A stretch of 64,000 bases of DNA from Methylobacterium nodulans ORS 2060 (lineage in GTDB: Bacteria; Pseudomonadota; Alphaproteobacteria; Rhizobiales; Beijerinckiaceae), in contig NC_011894.1 of NCBI RefSeq assembly GCF_000022085.1, positions 141,001-205,000 of the forward strand, read 5' to 3'. Shown here in pieces: positions 30,099 to 38,440 of the stretch. The position numbers and the translations under genes were made by a program. The notes under the pieces are model-generated. The model worked only from the letters and a program-made list of their open reading frames with translations. It had not been told where the DNA came from and searched no databases. Numbering within the stretch: position 1 is the first letter of the stretch; each line of letters opens with the position of its first letter.

Positions 30099-31340
30099 AT
30101 GCCCGATCCGAACCTGTTCGCCGCGGTCAAGGACCCGGCCAACCGCCCGAATCCCTATCCGCTCTACGCGCGCCTGCGCGAGACGCCGGTCGCGCTCCAG
30201 CACGACGGCAGCTACGTGGTGACGACCCACGCGGCTTTGCGCGCCCTCGTCTTCGACCCCCGCCTCAGCTCCGAGGATCTGCCGCCCATCTCTCATCCGC
30301 GCACCGGCAATCCCTTCAAGGACTGGATCGTCAACCCGATCAAGGACTACGTGCGGACCAAGCACCGGCCCTTCATCTTCCGCGACCCGCCCGACCACGA
30401 CGTGCTGCGCCGCCACGTGACGCGCCAGTTCACGCCCGAGCGGCTGCGGACGATGCACGGGCGGGTCGATGCCCTCGTCGCCGACCTGCTCGACCGCTGC
30501 CGCGATGCCCGCACGATCGACCTCGTGGACCACTTCTCCTATCCGCTCCCCGTCATGGTGATCTGCGAACTCCTGGGCGTACCGCACGAGGACGAGCCGC
30601 GCTTCCACGGCTGGGCGACGCAGCTCGCGACCGCCCTCGAGCCCGATGCCCGCGAGGACGAAGAGACCAAGGGCCGCAACATCGAGACCTTCGACGTGAT
30701 CGCCGCCTACATGCAGGATCTCATCAGGGAGAAGCGGCGGCATCCGCAGGACGACCTCCTGACCGGGCTCGCGACCTACGAGGACCCGAAGGTCGGCCGG
30801 ATGGGCGACTACGACCTGATCGCGACGGCGATCCTCCTCCTCATCGCGGGCCACGAGACCACGGTGAACCTGATCACCAACGGCATGCTGACGCTCCTGC
30901 GCTTCCCCGAGCATCTGGAGCGGCTGCGGGCGGATCCGGAGATCGCGCCCCGGCTGATCGAGGAGCTTCTGCGCTACGAGCCGCCGGTCCATTTCCGCAC
31001 CCGCAAGGCGCTGGCCGACATCCGCATGGAGGGGGTGACGATCCCGCAAGGCGCCCCCATCGTGCTGCTCTTCGCCTCTGGCAGCCGCGATCCGGCCCGG
31101 TTTCCCGACCCCGACCGCTTCGACCCCGATCGCGAGGACAACCAGCATTTCGGCTTCGGCGGCAGCCTGCATTTCTGCGTCGGCGCGCCGCTCGCACGCA
31201 TGGAGGCCGAGGCGGCGCTCGTCGCCCTGGCGCAACGGCTGCGCAACCCCCGTCTGATCGAGGATCCTCCGCCCTACCGGCCCGGCGCTTCCTTGCGCGG
31301 GCCGCAGCATCTGCGGCTCGCCATCGAGGGGGTCGCCTGA
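30099..31340 (+). CDS. Cytochrome P450 monooxygenase
   Basis: 413 residues, soluble bacterial type. The I-helix oxygen-binding AGHETT is at 250-255, the K-helix ExxR in EELLRYEPPVHFRTRK, and the heme ligand Cys360 in FGFGGSLHFCVGAPLARMEAE. It hydroxylates an unknown small molecule. With its own ferredoxin and reductase it forms a complete class I operon, so the whole electron chain is encoded in 2.8 kb. A repeat-2 copy follows the stop by about 40 bases. Confidence 0.95.
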   Translation: MPDPNLFAAVKDPANRPNPYPLYARLRETPVALQHDGSYVVTTHAALRALVFDPRLSSEDLPPISHPRTGNPFKDWIVNPIKDYVRTKHRPFIFRDPPDHDVLRRHVTRQFTPERLRTMHGRVDALVADLLDRCRDARTIDLVDHFSYPLPVMVICELLGVPHEDEPRFHGWATQLATALEPDAREDEETKGRNIETFDVIAAYMQDLIREKRRHPQDDLLTGLATYEDPKVGRMGDYDLIATAILLLIAGHETTVNLITNGMLTLLRFPEHLERLRADPEIAPRLIEELLRYEPPVHFRTRKALADIRMEGVTIPQGAPIVLLFASGSRDPARFPDPDRFDPDREDNQHFGFGGSLHFCVGAPLARMEAEAALVALAQRLRNPRLIEDPPPYRPGASLRGPQHLRLAIEGVA

Positions 31341-31380
31341 CGTGCATGGATTCGTGGTCGGCGTCCCGTCCCCCGCCCCC

Positions 31381-31500
31381 TGTCCCGGGCGCATGCAGCG
31401 ACAGCGGAATGCGACCCGGGACCCAGCACGAGAGCTTGCCGCGCAGCGGCTCCGCCTTTCAGCAGCGCTGCTGCCGAACGGGCGCTTCGCGACGTCTTTG
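31381..31500 (+). repeat. Repeat family 2, copy a
   Basis: Contains CCCGGGCGCATGCAGCGACA, GCGGAATGCGACCCGGGA, then AGCTTGCCGCGCAGCGGCTCC and GGGCGCTTCGCGACGTCTT. Related to copies at 39488, 52691/54222 and 57324. A short match to repeat family 4 (CAGCAACCGGATATCGGATG) follows at about 31517-31537. Confidence 0.75.
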
Positions 31501-31543
31501 ACCTCCGCAGGACGATGCCAGCAACCGGATATCGGATGACATG

Positions 31544-33295
31544 CTACCGGACGGCCGCCATCCCGGCGGCCCAGGCGTCGAGCGCCCCTTCCGCCAGCCG
31601 CGCGCGGGCGTCGCGGTAGCCGATCTCGGCCACCGCCGCGTAGCTGCGCCACGCCCGCAGGTCGATGCCGGCGAGGGGCGGACGCAGCACCGCGGTCGCC
31701 CGGTCCCGGGCCATGGCGGCCGAGGCGTCGCTCGACACCGTGGCCGCGCGCAGCAGGATCTGGGCGATGCTCGGCATCGCGAAGGGCACGCCCAGCGCCC
31801 GGCGCAGCACCCGCGAGCGCAGGCTGCGCCGGGGCATGGTGTCGAGGGCGAGATCGCTCGCGACGTCCACGGCGAGCACCGTGCCGCGGCCCAGCGCCGC
31901 CATCAGGTCGGCCGGCAGGTTGTTCATGACCCCGCCATCGACGAGCACCCCCTCGGCATCGAGCACCGGCGGCAGCAGCCCCGGGATCGCGATGCTGGCG
32001 CGCAGGGCCGGGACGAGCGGACCCTCGCGATGGACCATCGCCGCGCCGGTGGTCAGGTTCGACGACACGCAGAAGAAGGGCAGCCAGAGATCCTCGATCC
32101 GGGCATCGCCGAAATGCAGCGCGAGCCTGCGGTCGACCTTGGCGCCGCGGGTGAGCGCGGTGATCGGCAGCGTGTAGTCGTTGAGGGGCGAGCTCTCGAC
32201 AAAGGCCGCGACCGTATGGGCCACGATCTCCTCCAGGTCCCATCCCATCGCGAGGCTCGCACCCGTGACGGCGCCCATGCTGGTGCCGGCAACGAGGTCG
32301 ACGGCGAGCCCGGCCTCCGCCAGCGCACGCATCACCCCGAGATGCGCGAAGCCGCGCGCGCCCCCGCCGCCGAGCACGAGGCCGCGCGCGCGCCCGCCGG
32401 CGAGCCGCGCGATCCGGGCCAGATCCTGCGCGTTGCCCGCGCGCGCCTGGAGCCGCAGGGCGACCGGCAGGGCCGTCACGGCCGGATCGAGCGGGCCTGG
32501 GCGCGTCGCGCCCTGCGCGTTGAGGACGACGAGATCCTGTCGCGTCCAGCCCGGCACCGGCATGACGATGCGGCCGGCGAGCGCTCCCCGCGGCGGATGG
32601 CGCGGTGCGGCGAGCAGCAGGACGTGATCGGCCCGGCGCAGGCAGAGATTCGCCCAGCCGGAGCCCGGCGCCTCGGCCGCGTAGACGACCTGATCATGCG
32701 CGGTCTCGAGGGCGTGGAACCAGGTCTCGTCCGCCTCCTCGGGCCAGGTGGCGAGCGCGGTGGAGCGGCCGGGCAGCGCCGCCGCGAAGGCGCTGGCAAA
32801 GCCCGCGGCCTCGACGCCCTCGGTCACGCCGATCACCGCGAAGGTCATCGGCGCGGTGGCGAGCGGCTGCTGCGAGGAGACGCTGCGCAGCCTGGCCGCC
32901 AGGAGCCGGGCGAAATACAGCATGGTCGCCGGATGGCACTCCACGAGATCGTCGAAGGCCGACTTCGACAGGCGCAGGAGGTAGGAATCGCGCAGCACCG
33001 TCGCGGTGGCCGAGCGCGGCTCGCCGGAGAGGAGGGCCATCTCGCCCACGGTTTCCGGCGGGCGCACCCGGGCGACGGGGCGCATCTCGCCGCTCGCCGG
33101 GTCGCGGGCCGAAATCCCGATCGCGCCGGAGACGAGCGCGTAGAGCGCATCGGCGGGAGCATCCTGCTCGAACAGGATCTGCCCGCCCGCGACCGCGATC
33201 GGTTCGAGCCGCTCGCGCACGGCGGCGGCCGTCGCGAGGTCGAGCGGGGCAAGGAACGGGATCTCCGGATGTGTCGCCCCGTCCACGATATCCAT
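31544..33295 (-). CDS. Cyclic-nucleotide-binding patatin-like phospholipase
   Basis: 583 residues from the ATG at 33295. Residues about 15-130 are a cyclic-nucleotide-binding (CAP-type) domain: GGQILFEQDAPADALYALVSG and ETVGEMALLSGEPRSATATV, the phosphate-cassette region. Residues about 300-480 are a patatin domain with the oxyanion loop GGGGARGFAHLG, nucleophile Ser in GTSMG, and catalytic Asp in LVDGGVMNNLP. This is the bacterial neuropathy-target-esterase arrangement. It is the third gene after a class III cyclase and a DUF3095 protein, so its activity may be controlled by a nucleotide made by them. Confidence 0.9.
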   Translation of the reverse strand: MDIVDGATHPEIPFLAPLDLATAAAVRERLEPIAVAGGQILFEQDAPADALYALVSGAIGISARDPASGEMRPVARVRPPETVGEMALLSGEPRSATATVLRDSYLLRLSKSAFDDLVECHPATMLYFARLLAARLRSVSSQQPLATAPMTFAVIGVTEGVEAAGFASAFAAALPGRSTALATWPEEADETWFHALETAHDQVVYAAEAPGSGWANLCLRRADHVLLLAAPRHPPRGALAGRIVMPVPGWTRQDLVVLNAQGATRPGPLDPAVTALPVALRLQARAGNAQDLARIARLAGGRARGLVLGGGGARGFAHLGVMRALAEAGLAVDLVAGTSMGAVTGASLAMGWDLEEIVAHTVAAFVESSPLNDYTLPITALTRGAKVDRRLALHFGDARIEDLWLPFFCVSSNLTTGAAMVHREGPLVPALRASIAIPGLLPPVLDAEGVLVDGGVMNNLPADLMAALGRGTVLAVDVASDLALDTMPRRSLRSRVLRRALGVPFAMPSIAQILLRAATVSSDASAAMARDRATAVLRPPLAGIDLRAWRSYAAVAEIGYRDARARLAEGALDAWAAGMAAVR

Positions 33296-33341
33296 GCGCG
33301 CCCTCCCCCGGCGCAACCGGGGCGCCCCGGCGGCGTCCGGT

Positions 33342-34523
33342 CTACGCGGCGGCCTTGGCCTTCAGCATCCGCGCCGCGCGGGTGTAGCCGCCATCCTCCC
33401 CGTCGATGAAATGCACGTGGTTGCTCTCGCTCGGCACCGGCGTGATGCAGGTCGTGAGCGCCGCCGCCTGCCGGTGGAGGCCGTAGCGGACGAGCCCGGC
33501 CGCCTCGGCCGCCCTGAGCCGCGCTTCGATCGCGTCCGCCGTCGCCGCGTCGCAGTCGAGCGTCATGCGCAGGCCATCGTCGTATTTCTGGAAATCCGCA
33601 TTAGCGACGAGTTCGCACAGGTAGCGGTCGGGCGAGAAGCGGCCGACCGGGACGTGCAGGCGGAAGATGAGAAGCGCGGCCAGGGTGCGCAGCAGGAGCG
33701 CGATCCGGCGCAGGCCCCGCGGCGCCCCGCCCGCCCGCACCTCGTGGGCAAGGCCCTCCGGCGGCCAGCGCAGGGGCGGCCCGCCCTCGGGCAGCGGGCG
33801 TCCCATGGCGGGGGCCGCGGCGACGAGCCGGAGCACCTCCGCAATCACGGCCCGCGTGGCGCCCGGATCGGCCCCCTCTGCCCCGACGACGATGACCGAG
33901 AGGACCATCCCGTGGCGGGCGCGGGCCGGCGAGAAGCGGCAGGAGAGGCCGGTCAGGTCCGGGCGGGCCCCGTCCGCCGGCGGCACCGCGTAGAGCCCCC
34001 GTTTCAGGGCGCGCTCCGCGAAGGCCAGTCCCCCGCCGGTCATCATCGCGTAGGCCACGTGCGGCGACGGGGCGTAGCGGGCCACCTGCAGATCGCAACC
34101 GGCCTCCCGGATCGCCGAGACCGGGACCAGAGCGGCCCGGAGGGTCAGGCCCATCTCGGCCCGGACCCAGGCCACGGTGGCGGCGAGCGCCGCGCGGGCG
34201 GTCTCGACCTCGTCCGGCGCGAGAAGGAGGCTCGCCCCGTCGCCGCCGAACACGAAGGGAATGTCGCGGCCCCGGAGGGCGTTGCGCAAAGCCGCGATGG
34301 CGGCGGCCCCGGCGAAGTTGACCGCCTTGTAGCGGCCGGCCGCGATGGCGGCGGTCGACTCGACCACATCCGTCATGGCGACCCACCATGCATCCGGCAC
34401 CGGCCGGTAGACGGACTCGTCGAGGACGCGCTGGAAGTCGGTGATGGGCGCGATGGCGGCGTAGCGGAAGCCGGCCCCTGATCCGTCGCCCCCCCCGACC
34501 CTCGACATCGTGCCCGCCGCCAT
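33342..34523 (-). CDS. DUF3095 protein, nucleotide-cyclase-like
   Basis: 393 residues of the DUF3095 family. MTDVVESTAAI, GRYKAVNFAGAAAI and FVFGGDGASLLLAP look like a diverged class III cyclase core: DVVxST in place of DxxGFT, and GGDGA at the second metal position. The C-terminal half (FQKYDDGLRMTLDC, CITPVPSESNHVHFIDG) is specific to the family. Activity has to my knowledge not been settled. It sits 76 bases after the adenylyl cyclase gene and 46 bases before the patatin gene on the same strand. Confidence 0.75.
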   Translation of the reverse strand: MAAGTMSRVGGGDGSGAGFRYAAIAPITDFQRVLDESVYRPVPDAWWVAMTDVVESTAAIAAGRYKAVNFAGAAAIAALRNALRGRDIPFVFGGDGASLLLAPDEVETARAALAATVAWVRAEMGLTLRAALVPVSAIREAGCDLQVARYAPSPHVAYAMMTGGGLAFAERALKRGLYAVPPADGARPDLTGLSCRFSPARARHGMVLSVIVVGAEGADPGATRAVIAEVLRLVAAAPAMGRPLPEGGPPLRWPPEGLAHEVRAGGAPRGLRRIALLLRTLAALLIFRLHVPVGRFSPDRYLCELVANADFQKYDDGLRMTLDCDAATADAIEARLRAAEAAGLVRYGLHRQAAALTTCITPVPSESNHVHFIDGEDGGYTRAARMLKAKAAA

Positions 34524-34599
34524 GGCGGCATCTCCCCCGGCCTGTTCGTCGCCACCCTAGCACGGGACGGGTACCGGCCGCACGCCACCACGGCCCCGA

Positions 34600-36009
34600 T
34601 CACGCCGGCCGGGGAACCGTCGGCGGATGCCCGGTCCAGACCCGAACCCGGATCGGCTGGCTGCGCCCGCGCAGGGTGAGTTCGCGGCTGTCGCCGAAGC
34701 CGTCGAGGGCGAGGCCGGCATCGATGGCTGCCGCGAGGCATCCTTCCGAGGCCACGATGCCGCCGCCGAGGTCGCGGGTCGCCTGCTGAAGCCGGCTCGC
34801 CACGTTCACGACATCGCCCACCACGGTGAACTCGACGCGCTGCTGCGCACCGATCGTCCCGACGACGACCGGCCCGCAATGCAGGCCGATCGAGAGGGCG
34901 ACGCAGGGCTGGCCCGCCGCCTCGCGCTCGGCATTCCAGCGCGCCATCTCCTCCTGCAGCGCCAGCGCGCAGGCGAGCGCCGTATGCGGCGCGTCCGGTT
35001 CGTCCTCAAGGCAGCCGAAGGTCGCCATGAAGCCGTCGCCCAGGAACTTGTCGAGGGTGCCGCCATGCGCGAAGACGATGCGGCAGCTCCGCTCGCGGAA
35101 CGCCTTGAGCAGCGCCAGGACCGTCTCCGGCTGGAGCCGCTCCGCCAGCGTGGTGAAGCCCACGAGGTCGGCAAAGAGCACCGCGACCACCCGCTCGCGC
35201 GGCGCACCGAAGCCGGAATGCGCCGTGGCGGTGAGCGCATCGGCCACGTCCGGTGACACGTACCGGGCGAGATCCGCGCGCGCCACCTCGCCCCGCACCC
35301 GCGCCAGCAGCGTCGCCCGGGCCCGCGCCACCGCACAGGCCAGGAGACTGGTGAGCAGGGCCGTCAGCACCATCTGGGTCCACCAAGGGGTGAGCCCGAC
35401 ATAGCGCGGATCGAACACCGTCTTGAGCGCCATCTCGTCCGAGAGCGGGCCGAGCTGCGCGACGACGTCGCGGTAGCGCACCGTGTCGGGCCGACAATAG
35501 ACCGCCACGACGGCGACCGACCACGCCCCCATGATCGAGAATCCGGTCCAGACGACCGCGAGCGGCGAATAGGACAGGCTCGCCTCGCCGAGCAGCAGCA
35601 GGAGGTAGAGGTATTCCACCGCGCGCAGGCGGGTCTGGATCGGCCAGTCGACGCCGAGCTCGGCGGGCGGCGGCAGCACCACGACGAGCGTGACCAGCAC
35701 GGCGTCGAGCAGGATGAAGCCGAGCTTGATCGCGAGCGCGCGCCGGTGGCGGCGCAGCCGGAACGGGATCCAGCCGAGGCCGAAGAACAGGGCCGCGAAG
35801 GCGAGATAATAGAGGTCGCGCGGCGTCGGAACGAGGAAGAGGAGCCAGAGCGACACCACCAGGATGGCGGCCTGCCGGGCCCGGAACGCGAAGGCGAGGC
35901 CCGCATCCTCCTGCTGGCGCAGCACGCGCCGCATGCGGCCGGACGCATCGACCGCTCGCAGCGTGCCCAGTTCGGCGAGGAGCCGGCCGAGAGAGATGGC
36001 CCCGGTCAC
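34600..36009 (-). CDS. Membrane class III adenylyl cyclase
   Basis: 469 residues from a GTG at 36009, which has GGGAGGG five bases upstream; a TTG at 36033 is less likely. About six hydrophobic segments (residues 45-240) precede the cyclase domain. The metal-binding Asp is in LFADLVGFTTLAE, Lys and Asp in LDKFLGDGFMATFG, and VVGDVVNVASRL gives the second base-selecting Asp and the N-x3-R pair. The Lys/Asp pair predicts ATP, giving cAMP. It is the first gene of a likely operon with a DUF3095 protein and a cyclic-nucleotide-binding patatin. Confidence 0.92.
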   Translation of the reverse strand: MTGAISLGRLLAELGTLRAVDASGRMRRVLRQQEDAGLAFAFRARQAAILVVSLWLLFLVPTPRDLYYLAFAALFFGLGWIPFRLRRHRRALAIKLGFILLDAVLVTLVVVLPPPAELGVDWPIQTRLRAVEYLYLLLLLGEASLSYSPLAVVWTGFSIMGAWSVAVVAVYCRPDTVRYRDVVAQLGPLSDEMALKTVFDPRYVGLTPWWTQMVLTALLTSLLACAVARARATLLARVRGEVARADLARYVSPDVADALTATAHSGFGAPRERVVAVLFADLVGFTTLAERLQPETVLALLKAFRERSCRIVFAHGGTLDKFLGDGFMATFGCLEDEPDAPHTALACALALQEEMARWNAEREAAGQPCVALSIGLHCGPVVVGTIGAQQRVEFTVVGDVVNVASRLQQATRDLGGGIVASEGCLAAAIDAGLALDGFGDSRELTLRGRSQPIRVRVWTGHPPTVPRPA

Positions 36010-36162
36010 GGGTGCCCTCCCGCCCGGGTCCAAGACATTCGCGGGCAGGACATTCGCGGGTGCTGCACGAAGACCTCTCGCCGCCGGGGCGCACGGCCCT
36101 TGTACGGGGAGGTGGTGCGATCCGCCGCGCCGTCCAGGCCGGTGCGCGGCGCAGGTGGCGTG

Positions 36163-36399
36163 TCAGTGAAGCGTGGGCAGTGCCGAGGTAAAGGGCACGC
36201 GCATCAGTTCCTCATCGTCCTCGTCGCCAACGCAGACGAACCAGTCCGAAAAATCCTGGTGGCCGTAAGCCGTCTCCATGACGGAGCGAGCGACCGCAAG
36301 AGCGCGGTCCCGGGCCTCCTTGAGGTCGGTCACATCCGCCCCGCGGTAGTCGAGGAGCAGCTCGCCGGAGTGACCGCAGTGAAAATACAGGTGGGTCAT
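36163..36399 (-). CDS. DUF6894-type small protein
   Basis: 78 residues from MTHLYFHCG. The pattern (a YFH strand, LLLDYRGADVTDLKEARDRALAVARSVM) is that of the DUF6894 family, which is abundant in Methylobacterium and Bradyrhizobium and has no known function. The C-terminus is acidic (CVGDEDDEELM). A longer start at 36432 is possible. Confidence 0.6.
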   Translation of the reverse strand: MTHLYFHCGHSGELLLDYRGADVTDLKEARDRALAVARSVMETAYGHQDFSDWFVCVGDEDDEELMRVPFTSALPTLH

Positions 36400-36546
36400 G
36401 ACTCGATCCGCTTTCGAACCTGGTGCCAGCATCCGGCAAGCCGGCGTCCGGTTCTGTGAGAATCGTCACATAGTAGTGGATCAAGTCTGAACGATGGCTG
36501 TCTGGCGCGGCGCAAAGCCTGTCTGCGGCGCGGCGTTGCAATACGG

Positions 36547-36852
36547 TCACGCTGTGCGATCGGGAAAAACCTTCCGCCAGAGGCGTTCGATCCCGCGGGC
36601 GGCGTGCTCGAGGGGCACCTTGAGGACCGGCCAATCCTCGCTCAGGAGCGCGAGGCCGAGCGGCAGCATCCACAGGCCGAGAACCGGCAGGATCGACAGG
36701 AAGCCGCCGAGGACCAGCAGGAAGGCCGCCGGGATGCGGATCCAGCGCCGCGAGGGCGCGCGCAGCCATGCGAGCCAGCGCTGCCCGCGCTCCGGCAGCC
36801 GCTCGGTCAGACGGTCGACGCGGGCATCCCAGGCTTCGGCGGTCGGGTTCAA
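36547..36852 (-). CDS. Small membrane protein with TTG start
   Basis: 101 residues. Two adjacent hydrophobic segments near residues 40-70 (IPAAFLLVLGGFL, ILPVLGLWMLPLGLALL) form a short hairpin membrane domain, flanked by charged helices. The start is decided by an excellent AAGGAGG six bases before a TTG at 36852; no ATG or GTG fits that site. I know similar proteins only as uncharacterised, often misnamed tryptophan synthase. It is divergent from the FemAB-like gene. Confidence 0.75.
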   Translation of the reverse strand: MNPTAEAWDARVDRLTERLPERGQRWLAWLRAPSRRWIRIPAAFLLVLGGFLSILPVLGLWMLPLGLALLSEDWPVLKVPLEHAARGIERLWRKVFPDRTA

Positions 36853-36951
36853 AGGCACCTCCTTGTGGCAGGCACCAACGCGGTGCCGGCCGATCGGCTC
36901 CGGGGTCGCAGCGTCTTGCCGGAAGCGGGCGAGCGGCTTAGGTGCGGTGCA

Positions 36952-38169
36952 ATGGAGAGCGGCGGACAAGCGGCAAGCGGCCCGGCCTCGCCGGACGCCC
37001 TGACGGTGCGCGTCGTGCCGCGGATCGCCGAGATCCCGGCGGCGGAGTGGGACCGCTGCGCCCTCTCTCGGGAATCGCTCGCGGGCACCGGCGAGAGCCA
37101 TAATCCCTTCGTCACGCATGCCTTCCTGTCGGCGCTGGAGGAGGCGGGCTGCGTCTCCGGCCGCGCCGGCTGGCTGCCGCTCCACCTGGCGGTCGAGCGC
37201 GCCGGCCGCCTCGTCGGCGTGGCCCCCTGCTACCTGAAGTCCCATTCGCGGGGCGAATACGTCTTCGACCACGGCTGGGCCGACGCCTATGCCCGGGCCG
37301 GGGGCGATTACTACCCGAAGCTCCAGGTCAGCGTGCCGTTCACGCCGGTGACGGGGCCGCGCCTCCTCCTCGCGCCCGGCGAGCCCGCCGAGGAGGCCAT
37401 TGCGGCGCTCATCGCCGGTCTTCGGGCCCTGCGCCGGGAGACCAAGGCCTCCTCGATCCACGTCACCTTCATGCCGGAGGCGCAATGGGCGGCGGCCGGC
37501 CGGCTCGGCTTCCTGCAGCGCGTCGACCAGCAATTCCATTGGGACAACCAGGGCTACGGGAGCTTCGAGGCGTTCCTCGGCGCGCTGGCCTCCCGCAAGC
37601 GCAAGGCCGTGAAGCGGGAGCGGCGCGACGCGCTCGCGAGCGGCGTCACGGTGGAATGGGTGACCGGCTCCGACCTGACGGAGGCGCATTGGGACGCCTT
37701 CTTCCGCTTCTACATGGATACCGGCTCGCGCAAATGGGGCCGGCCCTATCTCAACCGGCGCTTCTTCTCGCTCCTCGGCGAGCGCATGCCGGAGCGCGTG
37801 CTTCTGGTGATGGCGCGGCGGCAGGGCCGCTATGTGGCGGGGGCGCTCAACCTGATCGGCGACACGGCGCTCTACGGGCGCAACTGGGGCTGCATCGAGG
37901 ACCATCCCTTCCTGCATTTCGAGGTCTGCTATTATCAGGCGATCGACTTCGCCATCGCCCGCGGCTTGGCCCGCGTGGAAGCCGGCGCGCAGGGCGAGCA
38001 CAAGCTCGCGCGCGGCTACCGGCCGGTGGTGACGCATTCCGCCCACGACATCGCCGATCCGGGGCTGCGCGCGGCCATCGCCGACTATCTCCGCCGCGAG
38101 GCCGGCTATGTGCGGCAGGCCCTGTGCGAGTACGAGGCCAGCACCCCGTACCGGCAGGGCGAGGAGTGA
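36952..38169 (+). CDS. FemAB-like GNAT acyltransferase (peptidoglycan-type, PF04339 family)
   Basis: 405 residues. SHNPFVTHAFLSALEEAGCV, PCYLKSHSRGEYVFDHGWA, SRKRKAVKRERR and NWGCIEDHPFLHFEVCYYQ are diagnostic of this FemAB-like family. FemAB relatives transfer amino acids from aminoacyl-tRNA to peptidoglycan precursors, but the substrate for this branch has not been shown. The short divergent gap (99 bases) with the small membrane protein holds both promoters. Confidence 0.85.
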   Translation: MESGGQAASGPASPDALTVRVVPRIAEIPAAEWDRCALSRESLAGTGESHNPFVTHAFLSALEEAGCVSGRAGWLPLHLAVERAGRLVGVAPCYLKSHSRGEYVFDHGWADAYARAGGDYYPKLQVSVPFTPVTGPRLLLAPGEPAEEAIAALIAGLRALRRETKASSIHVTFMPEAQWAAAGRLGFLQRVDQQFHWDNQGYGSFEAFLGALASRKRKAVKRERRDALASGVTVEWVTGSDLTEAHWDAFFRFYMDTGSRKWGRPYLNRRFFSLLGERMPERVLLVMARRQGRYVAGALNLIGDTALYGRNWGCIEDHPFLHFEVCYYQAIDFAIARGLARVEAGAQGEHKLARGYRPVVTHSAHDIADPGLRAAIADYLRREAGYVRQALCEYEASTPYRQGEE

Positions 38170-38440
38170 TCCGGCATCCGCTCGCTTCGCCCTGTTGCCG
38201 TCGGCTGAGCAGCCGGCCTTTCCGAGCCTCCGCTCCTTATCCCGGATGATGGCCCGCGTCCGCGCAACGGCGTGATCGGGCGCTGCGCATCCGCACCCGT
38301 GAAGGCCGGCCGGCTGGCGCCGGGGCGCCCGTTCGGCAGGTTTAAGAGTTTGGAAGACAAGCGGTTCGTCCGACAGCCGCCATGGCGACGGGTGGCGGCC
38401 GCGTGATAAGGCCTCGTGCGGACCCGAAGGAGCGTGCAGG

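Noticed and set aside
31544..36009. Calling the cyclase cluster a Pycsar defence system
   Set aside because: Pycsar cyclases are a distinct pyrimidine-specific branch; here the cyclase is a membrane ATP-type enzyme and no defence or mobile genes surround it. Kept only as an analogy.
36034..36060. Direct repeat GACATTCGCGGG (two copies, 15 bases apart) upstream of the cyclase
   Set aside because: Only two short copies; no known regulator site recognised. It could be chance or a local duplication.
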